Below are positions 1-12,200 of a stretch of 64,000 nt of DNA, piece by piece. The stretch covers positions 2,976,001-3,040,000 of the forward strand of contig OZ234494.1 in the NCBI GenBank assembly GCA_965153455.1, read 5' to 3'. Made by a program: the position numbers and the translations under genes. Source of the stretch: Sphagnum compactum. Taxonomy: Eukaryota; Bryophyta; Sphagnopsida; Sphagnales. Under the pieces are notes generated by a model. It saw only the letters and a program-made list of their open reading frames with translations, was not told the DNA's origin and did no database searches. The number at the start of each line of letters is the position of its first letter. Within the stretch, counting starts at the first letter, position 1.

Positions 1-1379
1 AAAAACATCTGAAGGTAGATGAAAGCATGGGATGACAAAACGAACATACATCTAAGCTCCCACGTTCAGCCCTACATAAGACCTTAAGCATGCTCGATGC
101 GAGTCAAAAGACATGTCAAAGATGATGCTTGAAAAGGAATGGTTGGGTAAGTTTTCTAAAATAGTCTCTTGAAGTCGATATGTTCCCCCCTTTTACAAGT
201 TGTTCGAACAAGGGTAGACATGTTGTTTCAACTAGGGGAGAAGTTCCTGAAACAATTTCAAGTGCGTCTAGAAGGGGAGTGAACCCCAACTGCTCGCCCA
301 AATAGCCTTTAATAAGAATAACATGAATTGAACAAAAATCTAGAAGTAATGATAGGCACTACTACCACCCAACTCCCCAACTTAAAAAGTCACCAATGAA
401 ATGGTCATTATTAAGATGAGGCCTATACCTCTACTAGAAATGGGGAGAGAAACTTGCCAACACACCAAAATGGCCTCTGGACACTCAAGAGAATTTGGGC
501 CTAAAAGCCTCTTGAAAACCTACATGAAGGATGAGTTGAAGGAAGCGAGCTAGTGCAGAAGCTCAAGAGGGGTGGGAAAGCACACGGCAAATAAGGTGTT
601 TTCTTTGTTATAGAATTTCTCTTCTTTGTTTCTAATTCTCTTTTACAAAAATCATCAACGGGTGAATTTTATCCCTAATCTAAAAAAATATGGAAACAAG
701 AACATAAAGATTTTTTTGCTTATTCACAAAGAACAAAATTAATATGAATTCCCACACATAAAATCAAATAGGAAAAAACTTCAAAAATTTCAAAAGTGTA
801 GTGATTCATAAAATCAAAAACTCCAAAAGTTACAAAAATAAAAAGAGATTTTTATTTCATCTTTAAAAATCCTCCTATTTGCACTAAGTCATAGTGTTGT
901 TTCAACTTAAATAATCACTAGCCAATACAAACTCAAATCAAAGTAGGAATTAATGGTCACAAGTTTAAATCAACATGTTTTATCATTAACCGGTTACTTG
1001 TTCACATTACAAATTGATTAACTTAAGGATCTGTTATCCAGTAATAACTAAAATAGTCTCAAAAATGGTATTGCCTCATCAGTTATTAGTTGGTACAACG
1101 GGTTACTATATAAATAATGAAAAATTGGGTTAACAAAAGTCTATGTGCGAAACATCGAAAAAGGATCTCAACAATAACCTAAACATCCCCCAACTTCAAA
1201 ACACATCTACATGGCAAACATCTTCATCCAAAACATCATGCAATAAGGAAAAGGAAAGTGACATAGAACCAAAGGGGACCCCTAAAACCCTATTGTTGTC
1301 AAGAGGGCAATAAAAACCATGAAAAGGTTAAAACCAGTTGGCAAACTAAAAGGGGATTAAGCCATTTATGGGGTTGGAC
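1..1379. other. Intergenic, no gene recognised
   Basis: AT-rich sequence with no family I can recognise. A short minus-strand reading frame at 116-301 has a protein-like composition (a TPLLDALEIVSG-type segment), but it lacks a partner exon or recognised motif, so I do not call it a gene. Confidence 0.5.
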
Positions 1380-2230
1380 AATTAAACCCACTAAGGCCAA
1401 CTAGGAAGTAAAATGGTCAAAAACGAGGGGAACGAAGGAGGCAAGGTTGAAGATGTGATTGTCATCTATCAACAATGGGAAGAGACACAAAGAAAAAACA
1501 CCAGAAGAGGTTTGCAAGGCATGGAAATGAGCTAGAGCAAAAAGAGGTTTGGTAAACATGTCGCCTTGATGCATTCCCATAGACCAAAGGATAACATGTA
1601 ACTTTCCCTTGAAGGAATGATGATTAAATAACAAATGCAACTACTAAGCATAAAAAAAACGAACAAAAAGAAAGAATATAAATAATTGGCCTCCTGTTGC
1701 ATGAAGTTCCTAGAAACTGGCCTTACGCAAGATGGAGTCAAATGTGTTCACCATGTTCATTTGTAACACCACCCAATCGAGATGTCTAAAGTAGTTCAAA
1801 TACCATGCACCATTGTCTCACACCTACCCCTATATGCCACACCAAACAAATGAGGCAACAAATGAGAAGAGAACACATTTTGGAACTAAAAACACAAGGC
1901 TCTACTAACCAACTGGTAGAGGACCTTGCCCAAAAGTTTGGCCAAAGTCAAAAACCTAACAACACCAAGGATGTGAGCAATGGACCCTAGGAAACAACCC
2001 ATGGCAACATGGGAATTCAGCTAATGAAGCTAAATGAAATTACTAACAAAATCCTTAGGGTTGAATTCATCTTGAAAATGCTCAAAAACCATGCCAAAAA
2101 GTCCCCCTACAGAAAGATGGGACATGCACATGAAAGCTGACCTAGCTAAAAGAATCCAAAGATAATTTTAGGTCTTCATCCGATTGAAAGTCCATCAAAG
2201 AATAGGGGTAGAGGAAATGCAAAATTGAAG
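1380..2230 (-). pseudogene. Eroded non-LTR retrotransposon reverse transcriptase (copy 1)
   Basis: Relic of a non-LTR-type reverse transcriptase, read on the minus strand in pieces. Around 1740-1775 the frame gives VVLQMNMVNTF, where the family normally has an LQLD-x-ANAF motif carrying the first catalytic Asp; here that Asp is Asn. Further on, 1401-1640 gives GMHQGD, matching the usual GTRQGDP, then LFALAHFHAL and a CLFPLLIDDNHI segment in place of the catalytic ADD box. Stops and frame changes separate the parts, so it cannot make an enzyme. The same family appears again at 15.2-16.4 kb with different parts preserved. The family assignment rests on remembered motifs; the exact clade is uncertain. 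Confidence 0.5.
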
Positions 2231-5200
2231 GGTGGAGAGCCTATAAAGTTGAAACGGACTTTGAGGAAACAAAAGCCAAGGCTAGGGGGACAAGGGCCCT
2301 CCCCACAAACACATATTTTCCAACACACCTTAAAGCCAAACTCCACCCAAGCCATTGCGCAAGGGGGTGGGGGGCGAAGTAGAAAAAGAATTTGAAAGGA
2401 GCATGGTCATGGAGGGACCTCAATTTAATGATAAAATAACTACAAGCACTTGCACCTAAAGAAAGTGCTCCACTTAAAACTCCTCCCAATCTCCAAACAA
2501 AAATCACTTGAGTCAAGCCCTAATTTTTTTATGCCCATCTACATCACCCTAAGTGGGGAGGATAAGACATCACTAAAGGAAAAGCAGAAATAAATGTCAG
2601 GCAACAATATTGAACAAGTCTTGAACAAGGCAATCCAAGGGTAGATGAAAAGCAATTTGCACTTTTTGTCACAAAAGGAAAAGGATCTATGAATACAAAC
2701 AAGGTTGAAGAAGACCCAAATGGAAGGCGCCAAGGGGGTCCACCTCTAACACCCAAGCCAAAGCCGCAGGGGGGGGCGAAGGGGCAAGATGGGCAAGAAG
2801 AACCCCTAAAAGAAAAAATGTGAAAAGTTTGACAATGTCATTGATGACAAGACATGCCATGTTGTGAAAAAAAAAGGCACCACATTCGGAACAGGGAACA
2901 TCACAATGGGCCCCATTCTTGCTATTAAGGGATGAAGTGGGCCCAACGTAGCAACCAACTAAAACGACCACATCGGAAAGGGGGGGAGAAAAATAAACAA
3001 AGGTTGAACTTAACACCAGCAAAGGGGGGAAGGAAGGGACCAAGACACCATAAATAAGGGGCAAAACACCAATACGAAAAAAGAAAACCTAGGAAGCAAA
3101 AACTACCCCCACCCAACCAAAAAAAAAACCCCCTAACGGCTCACAAATTCAAAACAAGAACTTGGAACCACAATGGGGGCAAGATTGATGGGCCTCTTTG
3201 TCGCACACCCATGGCGTACATTGCTCCTTCTATCACCCCTTGCTTTGTCCTTGTTAATTAAAAAAGAGTTGATCTCATGCAACTTTAAGTTATTTTTTTA
3301 TGATGTCATTGTTGTTGTTGTTTTTTGCATTTTCTATTTTGCCATCCAAACTTCTACATTGGGCTTGTTTCCAACAAACTCCAGGATGTGAACAAGTTGC
3401 AAACGCCAAATCCTCTTGTGATTGATCACCATACATGGTCTATTGCATGTGTGGCAACTCAAGTGCAATGACAAATGTGAATTAGATGATTCTTCTTCTT
3501 CTTCTTTTTCTTCTTCGTTACAATGTTTAAAAGCATGTGTTTTTGCAACTCTTAAAGGTTTCACATAACTGTTGTTGTTGTTGCATGATTATCCAAAGTA
3601 ATTGTTGTTACATTTAGGTAATATAACGACCATGACGGTGGTGGTAACAAGGAATTGGAACGAGGTGGGTTTAATTGATTAGGAGGAAACCGACTCACAA
3701 CAATAAACCATTCAGCCATAACCACACGGTGCATGTTTGGTGGAGACTTCGAGTTCACATCATCCAAAGGAAGAGAAGAATGCATGTGATGTGGCTACCC
3801 CATTGCAACAACAATGAAATCTTATGGACCTTGGTTTGTTCAAAGGTGATGCCTCTATTGTTGTTTTCGCATGAATTGCCAGCACTTTTGTCATATCAAA
3901 ATACACAAGCATGAACAAGTCAGAGCCTTTAGTTGTTTATTTTGTTTGTCATGTTAAGATCCCTCAAACCATGATGAGTCTTGTTGCACTCCTTGTCATT
4001 GGAAAGTCTTCTTGAATTCCCACCCAAAAAATAAAAGACAAAAGACTGTTTTGTTTTATTAAAAAAAATTTGAAGTATGTTGGTTCTTGGTTACAAGGTA
4101 GTCTCGATTCTAAGGTAGGTTAAGGTAATTTCTTGATTAGGTTCCAAAACCAAAATCATCACTAGAAACATTGAAACAAGGTAAATTTTTTATTCCAAAA
4201 AAAGTCCAAGAGGAACACAAAGAAGAGGAGGATGACAACAAGCACAAACCAAAAGAAAAAGATGAAGAAGAGAACAATGGTAATAGCCGTGCACCAAGAA
4301 AATACCACGAAAAGAAAAATGATGACACCAACCACGAACCAAAAAAAAAACACAAAGAGGAAGGTGACAATAGTAATGTGAATCAAGAGAAAAACATGAA
4401 AAGGAGGACGATGGCAATATGTTTAAGCATGAAACCGTAACCAAAATATTTTTCAACCAATTGCTTTAATTTCAATTAATAATTCCATTTAAGAACTGGG
4501 CTTGGGTCTTGTTACCCATTCCCTCACATTCTAGAATCAAGTGGCTAATTTTTCATTTAATTTTCAAATTTTACCCTAACCTTGAATTAACCGATTTAGG
4601 TTCTAAACGAATTTCAAAGTTTGGGTACCCAATCAACTTGGGTACTCGAACAACAATGGAATCCTTCACCATGCCTTGACACTATCTCCCACCTATTTAT
4701 GGGCTTTTGTTGCACTAAAACCCCCAAAAAGACACACACACATAAGTTAGAAAGAAAACCACATACATCCTTAAGAAAAATTTTAAATGAAATACAAAGC
4801 AAACACAAAGGTGCCTTTTGAACCCTAACACCCATATTAAATTTTCATTTTTAATCTTCATACAATCAAAAGGAATAAACATATCAAGTTGGAAAAAGAA
4901 GAAAATGCACAAAAGATTTTCTTGAAACCCTAAATCTTATTTAGTAGCACTAACATTTAAAAGTTCATACAGTCTAAATGCATGCATACATATTATTCCT
5001 TTGAATACCATTCATTTCATAAAATCATATGGATTTATTTTGTTGGCAATTTTGACTTTTTATAGTGCACAATTTATTTTCAATGCCCAATTAGTAAAAA
5101 CCCAAAACTAGGTGGGAGATTATGTTGAGGCCAATCAAAGCTCTTCTCCCCTTCTTTTATTTTATCTTATATGAAAATTATGATTATGTTGGTTATGGCA

Positions 5201-8200
5201 TCCAAAAATTTTAGAATAGTAAAATGGCATGTACACAATACTTTGGTAGAAATGCAACGTGTAAATAATGACACATATCTCTAGGTTTGTTCATTTGTAT
5301 AAGGGGTAATTGATTTTGTCAATTCCCAAGTTTGTAACAAAATGCAAATCTAAAGCACATTCCTTAGTTCTTGAGAATAAACAAAGGTGAAAGTTTCATG
5401 ATGCAATTAAGATGAATTCACAAGTGTAAATTCAAGGTGAAATCAACTTGCACAAACCAAGAAAAAAATTGGTTCGTGTAAATTGGAGTCAAAATGATGC
5501 AAAGACAAATCACAAACCATAGACAAACCAAATTCACAAGACACAGTAAGGCTTAAACTTTGAAAAGAGCTACCACTTCTTTTTGTATAAGATATTTTAT
5601 GATTAGTGGCAAGGGTTACATCAAAGTGATAGAGATTTTTAGGAATGTGTGGATAATCTTGAAAATTATTGATTTTGCCCAAATTATAAGTTTCACAATT
5701 TTGTGAGTTGATAATTCCCACATCAAAACTCCAATTGAAGAACTTTAAAAAGAAAAGTTATAACCTTTGAAAAGACCTTTTCAACATTTGATTCATGTTT
5801 CCTTGATTTTCATGATCAAAAGTCAAGTTGTCAATTTAATTTTCAACCTTTTTTTCATTCACAACTCGTAACTCACAACTCCAAATGGAAAATGCAAGCC
5901 CACTTTTGATATTTATGCTTCAAGACCTTCCCAATGGTATATTAGGGGCCCAATTTGCACCAACTTTACTACTTTACATTTTTGTTTCAAAAATTTGAAA
6001 TTTTGTTGAACTTTTACTTCCAAAGTCGAGACTCATTTTCTCACATTTGTGAAAGTGTGCTTGAATTCACACTCTCACAAACCATTTCCAGTTTCATGCC
6101 TTAAATTTGGTCACATGCCCAAAACTATGGTCGCAAGCCTAAAGCTATGGTTGCAGGCCCAAACCTGTGGTCACAACAAATTTAAAATTGTAAAATTTAT
6201 GCCTCTATCATTATGTGTAGGGTAAAACCAAAAGCCATGGGCGTTATTGCAATCAGACTTCACATAATCATTGATTTTGCTCAAACTAAAAGTCATGACA
6301 CCTTTATTTTAATAAATTGTATGATTGGTAAAGCTTGAGGTCACATGTTTTAATAAGCTTAAATATTTATTTTAATTTATTTCTTTATTTGAATAATTTT
6401 TAAAAAATTGGAACATACCATTTTTGTTTTGTTAGACCCCTTTTAAACAATGGGGAAAAAAATACTTTGGGTAACATGCTCTTCAATTACACTTGAAAAA
6501 ATTGGCATAAGGTTTTACATATATATGGTAATGAACATTTTTAGGTTTGTTTTGGGTTTGAGGGCTTGATTGAAAGTGACAACCCAAAGTGGGAAATGAA
6601 AATAAACAAGAGCCAAACATGTAAGGATAATTTCTGAGGCTTTTCATGGGTCTAAAGGCCCAACCATAGGCCCAACTAAAGGTAATAGCTTGAGGTTGGG
6701 AGTGAAAATTAAAAGAAAAATATAGGGCAAGGAACATTGTTGAGGTTTTTTTTGGGTTTGATGGTTCAATTACAAGCAATAACTTGAGGTTAATAATGAA
6801 AATCGAACAAAGATTGAACAAGGTAAAAAAACATTTTGGAATGTTTTTGAGGGTCTAAGGGTTGAATAGAAGTTTTTTACACAAACCAATATTTTCCTTT
6901 CCTTGCATCAGATTAGATCAAAAAAGATGATACACAATTTTTAAGACCATAATTTTCATGGAATCAATGAGAAGATTTGACATGTAGTTAAGAGACATTT
7001 CCTTGGGGGGCGGGGGGGGGGGGGGGGTTGGCAAGGTGGGGAGGGATTTTTTTATTTATTTATTGGTTCCCAATATGTTATCATCAAGTTCCCAAGGTTT
7101 TCCCAACAACTTTTGAAAATGTTCCCCAATTTCATAATGTGTTCCCATTAGCATTTTTTATCCCATATGTTATGGCCAAAGTTGAATTTTCATGTATATA
7201 AGCTATAAAAGAGAGGCCAAAGGAATCACATCTTGTGTTCACACCTCTTGTGTTCTTACAACCCTACAAAACTTTATTTATAAAGACATTGAAGATTTGG
7301 AAAATGTATGAAATAATAAGAAAAAAAAGAAAGGAGAATTTACAAGACGTTGATTTAGTTCAAACTAAATGTCAAAACCTCTCCATGTCAAAAATTGACC
7401 TCTTATAATAGGTCAGTTGTATTTTTTGATCATATCAAAAATCAACTGCCTACAATAGGTCGGCCATTGTGATGGGAGGTGTGTCTTAAAGGGGTGGAAG
7501 TCAAAAAGTAGTTAAGCCTATGGCAATTGCCCGATTTAAGATGGAGGATGCTTGCACTTTTTTGTAATGTAATTGAAAAATTTTGATGAAAGAAAAGTAA
7601 CCAAGACAAAAAAAAGAAAGGCCTTTTAGCCCTTTCAAGCTTCAAATGGCATTGGCACAATCATGTAAAAACACATTAACTTGTTTGTGTAGACATCCAA
7701 ACACCTCAATTGCTAAAGGGATGAATTGATTAGTGGGGTGTCAGTTACAATAATTCATTTTTTTGCTTGAGTTGCATCAAAGGCAATAATCTTTAAATTG
7801 CACAAAATTAGGGAAGTAAATCTGCTCATGTTGAATTAACAATGATAACATTGGTTAGGGTGCAAATGCCATTTTTGGTGATCATAATGTTGATTTGTTA
7901 ATGAAAGGAATTGAACATGGTTGAAAGAACCACATTTAATTGTCTTCGTCCCACGTGAAAGTTAACATTTCACGCAATGGCACCAAGGGTGTCGTGAATT
8001 GCATCATGGGTTCCCATGCGCTCCTTGCCATGATCACAACATAAAAGGTGGATACCCATAGGGTCAATGGGGTGTGTGCATGTGCATCGAAAGATAACTG
8101 CAATTGAAGGATGGGGTAGTCCAAGTTGGGTTTGAAGTGTTGTGGAAAAAATTGAAGAAGATAATCAAAAGGCTAAAAATATTATTCAAATTATAAACCA

Positions 8201-8977
8201 ATCGTCCACCCTTGGGCCAGAACATGATAAAATTCAAACACGATGGGCCTTAAAAATATCTTGTCAAAAAAAATGTTAGAAAATGTATGATGATGTAAAT
8301 GTTTCAAGATGGATCTTGAAGTCGAACCATTTGTTGCTGGATGAGTTATTCAAATGGAGGAAAACATGCCCAAGTTGGAGGCGATAAAAGATCACATGTT
8401 GCTTTGAAGTGCTACTGAAAAGGGAAAATGTTGTTATTGATTAACACTAAGGCCTCAAAAAGCAAGGGACATTGATCAACCATAAACCTAGCAACTATGA
8501 TTAAAACTACAAGGACCTAATTCCCTAAATAGGTTGTTAGGGCAATGGTGGCTATCACACATGAGCCCAATGCCACCAAAAGTTATTGGTAGAAAGGTTT
8601 GTTTACGAGCCAAAGGTCCTTCCAAGCTATTAAAAGATCATGGACCTAATAGATGCCCAAATATTTGAAGGAATGAGAAATCAACAGTAATAATGGATTT
8701 TGTGAAATTAGAGGAAGGAAGTGTGCATCATAAGAGATATGATGGTTATTGCACGAAATAATGAATTAAAATTCTAAAAGTTATTTGAACATCACCCATT
8801 TTAAAGAGAAGATTTACATGTTAAACATCTTCTGACAAGACATCTTTGATGAAGGGTGATGTGAATGATGGGGTGCCCAATGGAACCCCCAATACTTTAA
8901 TTCCTTCTAATGGGGTGGTAAATTGGGATGGGGTGTTGAAATCAAGTGGCAAGCCGAAGGGTGACCATGTTACACAT
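2231..8977. other. Gene-free AT-rich interval
   Basis: No supportable gene in about 6.7 kb. It holds low-complexity tracts. A Lys/Glu-rich open frame at 4171-4440 is a simple-sequence artefact. A G-homopolymer of more than 20 bases, with one C near its start, lies near 7003-7027. Short GTT and CTT microsatellite runs lie at 3300-3600. Many short frames on both strands show no domain. Confidence 0.5.
8973..8977. repeat. Target site duplication, left copy (CACAT)
   Basis: The five bases CACAT directly before the left LTR match CACAT at 14892-14896 directly after the right LTR. A 5-bp duplication is the usual signature of Ty3/gypsy integrase and fixes the element ends exactly. Confidence 0.93.
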
Positions 8978-9281
8978 TGTTATGGACCGACTACAAACAA
9001 GTGGAGAATTACAAGACAAGACAAGCTTTATTGATCCATCAACTGGTGTTGATCTGCTAAAGGGTTGTTCCCCAGACTATCTCCTTTTATAACCCTGAGC
9101 CATACTAGTCCCAAAATATCCTAGGCCATGATATTGCCAAAAGTATCCCAAAATATCCTAGGCCATGATATTGCCAAAAGTATCCCAAAATATCCTAGGC
9201 CATGATATTGCCAAAAGTATCCCAAAATATCCTAGGACATGACATTGCCAAAAGTATCCCAAAATATCCTAGGCCATGACA
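8978..9281 (-). repeat. 3' LTR of the chromovirus (304 bp)
   Basis: Starts TGTTATGG and ends CATGACA on the plus strand. It is identical to the other LTR over the shared non-repeat part, but carries five copies of an AAAATATCCTAGG-containing 37-bp unit instead of three, which accounts exactly for the 74-bp length difference. The repeats lie in U3, upstream of the TATA box in the sense direction. Confidence 0.93.
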
Positions 9282-9294
9282 TTATCCTCTCCTC
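9282..9294 (-). other. Polypurine tract overlapping the pol stop codon
   Basis: On the sense (minus) strand the last 13 bases before the 3' LTR are GAGGAGAGGATAA. This purine run is the expected plus-strand primer site. It also encodes the last residues of pol, and its TAA is the pol stop, so coding sequence runs right up to the LTR with no 3' untranslated spacer. Confidence 0.75.
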
Positions 9295-12200
9295 AAGCGA
9301 CATCTTCTAGATGGAGCCGGTTTGTTAGGATATCGTTGGTGAAACCGATTAACTAAGTCTTGGGCATGAACTAGGTTTCCAGCAGGCTCCCAAGTAGCTT
9401 CAGAAGGAGGATAACCTCGCCAAAAGACAAGGTACAGGAGCTTTCCACGAATCTTCTTGGAGTCCAAGACCTCCTGAACTTCAAACTCTTCTTGGCCTTC
9501 AATTTCGACTGGAGCTGGGGGTTCTTGATGACGTTCTGGGATCGGGTTTTCATGATAGGGCTCAAGCAGGGAGACATGGAAAACATTGTGGATTTTGAAC
9601 TGGGGTGGAAGCTCCAACTGGCAAGCCACTAGACCAACCAATTTGGCGATTTTGAAAGGTCCGAGGCGCTTGTAATCCAACTTGGCACATGGGCGAGTGG
9701 TAGCAATGTTCTTTATGAGAAGCCAGACCTTGTCTCCAACCTTGAAGTTTGGATGGTCCTTGCGTCGGCGGTCTGCTTGCTTCTTTTGCCACTCCTGTGT
9801 TAGCTTGAGTTCTGCCATAAGGTTCTGTTGAACCTGTCCAAGCCTCGTGGCCCTTTCTTCAGCCGAGGGGTTTACGGAGTCTCCAGGAATTTCAAGGCTG
9901 AACCTGGGATGAAAACCGTAATTGGCAAAGAATGGACTGATCCCGGTCGATGCATGTGTTGTGTTATTATAAGCAAACTCTGCTTGAGATAGTAGGTCCA
10001 GCCAGTCGTCCTGTTGGTAGTTCACAGTGCAGCGAAGGTATTGCTCGAGTGTCTGGTTTGTCCGTTCGGTTTGTCCATCTGTCTCAGGGTGGAAAGCTGA
10101 AGATAGCCGAATGTCAACTCCAAGAAGCTCGAATAGACGATGCCAGAACTTGGATGCAAACTGAGGACCTCTGTCGGACACAATTTCCTCGGGGAGTCCA
10201 TGCAGTCGGACGATCCCGTCCAGAATTAACTGAGCTGTCTCTTCTGCCGTGATTGACTTGGAACAAGGGGTGAAATGGGCCATTTTGGTGAGTCGATCGA
10301 CCACAACCAGTATTGAATTCTTGGTTCTGACAGTAGGGAGGTCCGTGATGAAGTCCATTGCAATAGATCCCCAAGGTTGGCTAGGAATCGACAGAGGTTG
10401 TAGGAGTCCAAACGGGCGATGCCTGGGAGCCTTGGATCGAGCACATGTATCACAAGACTTGACATACTCCCGTAGCATCTTGTTCATTTTGGGCCACCAG
10501 TAAGTCCTTGACACTAGTTCGTGAGTCCGTGCCATTCCAAAGTGACCTGCCAGGGTGTTGTCGTGGCATTCCCTCAGGATTTTTAGGCGTATAGGTCCTT
10601 CGGGTACATAAATCAGGTTATTTCGAAGGAGAAGTCCGTCTTGCTGCTCAAATTGATCCAAGTCATCACGATTTGGGTTCCTTGGTCGTTCCTGGAGTTC
10701 CTTCTTGATGTTGGTAGCCCAGGTGTCTTCCTCAGTTGCTATCTTGATGTCCCTAACAAGGTATGAGTCTGGGAGGGTGCTGATTGTTGCTGCAACTCGA
10801 AATTGCTTGGGGTTGAGTAAAGTCTGGTTTTGCTGGCCGTAGGCCTCATCCCCCGCTCGAAGTTCATATTTTGAACGACGAGATAGCGCGTCAGCTTTCC
10901 CTTGCTGGGTGCCGGGTTGATACTGAATCTCAAAGTCGAAATCAGCTAGGAAGATAGACCAACGTGCCTGGTGACGATTTAAGGTCCGAGTAGTTGTGAA
11001 ATAAAGGAGATTCTTGTGATCTGTCAGAACTTGGACTCGATGTTGAGCTCCGGCAAGATACGGTCTCCACTGCTCGAATGCCGTGATGATTGCCAGGAGT
11101 TCCTTATCGTAGACCTGGTAGTTGATTTTGGCACTGGTTAACTTCCGTGAATAGAAAGCAACTGGATGCAGCAACCCATCTATTCCAAATTGAGATAGAA
11201 TAGCTCCCAAGGCAAAATCTGAAGCGTCCGTTTCCACAATGAATGGCTTGGCAGGATCGGGATGTATCAGGATGGGTGCAGAGGTGAATGCCATCTTGAG
11301 AGTATCAAAAGCAGCCTGGGCCGTTGGATTCCACGAGAAGGGCTTGTCTTTGCAAGTCAGGGTTATTAACGGTGTTGTGATCTTGGAGTAGCCTTTGATA
11401 AACCGACGATAGAAGTTGGCAAACCCTAGGAAGCGTTGAACGTCCTTGACCGAGGATGGAGTAGCCCAACACTGGATGGTCTCGACCTTTGACTTGTCCA
11501 TGAAAATGCCATCTGGAGAGATCACGTAGCCGAGGAACGCCACTGAAGATTTGTCGAATTCACATTTTTCCAACTTGGCGTATAAGCCATGCTCCCGCAG
11601 CGTCGCAAGCACCAATCGTACATGTTTGTCGTGGGTTTCCTGGTCCTTGGAAAAGATTAAAATGTCATCCAAATAGACCACGACAAATTCGTCCATGTAA
11701 TCCCGGAAGATATCATTCATCAGATGCTGAAAGACTGCGGGTGCATTGGTGAGGCCGAAGGGCATGACCGTGTATTCGAAGTGGCCATAGCGTGTGCGGA
11801 AAGCTGTCTTCCATTCATCACCAGGGCGAATCCTGAGTAAGTTGTAAGCTCCACGGAGGTCAAGCTTGGTGAAGATCTTCCCGGTACGTAGTCGATCTAG
11901 GAGACCTGAAATCAAGGGCAAAGGATATCGATTCTTTTTGGTTATCTTGTTGAGTCCACGATAATCCACACAAAGTCGAAGGGAGCCATCCTTCTTCTTG
12001 ACAAACAAAATTGGGGCACCGGCTGGAGACTTGGAATGCTGAATGAACCCCTTGGCAAGATTTTCAGTAAGGTAATCACGCAGGGCTTGGAGTTCCGGTT
12101 CCGATAGGCCATAGATAGGACCAAAGGGTGGTGAGTGTCCTTCTTCTAGATCAATCGGGCAGTCATATGGACTATGGGCGGGGAGCTGATCAGCATTAAT

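Noticed and set aside
2687-3064. 125-residue minus-strand frame
   Set aside because: Opposite-strand reading of purine-rich low complexity; hydrophobic Phe/Leu/Pro bias without motif.
4171-4440. Lys/Glu-rich 89-residue open frame
   Set aside because: Simple-sequence composition on both strands, no domain, no splice partners; typical of purine-rich low-complexity DNA.
7003-7027. G-homopolymer as a G-quadruplex regulatory element
   Set aside because: Similar G or C runs recur in gene-free DNA (42.46, 45.09, 45.73, 51.2 kb) with no gene nearby at most of them; no evidence of function.
8846-9034. Gene interrupted by the chromovirus
   Set aside because: Joining the flanks at CACAT gives only a short frame with no recognised domain, so no disrupted gene can be claimed.
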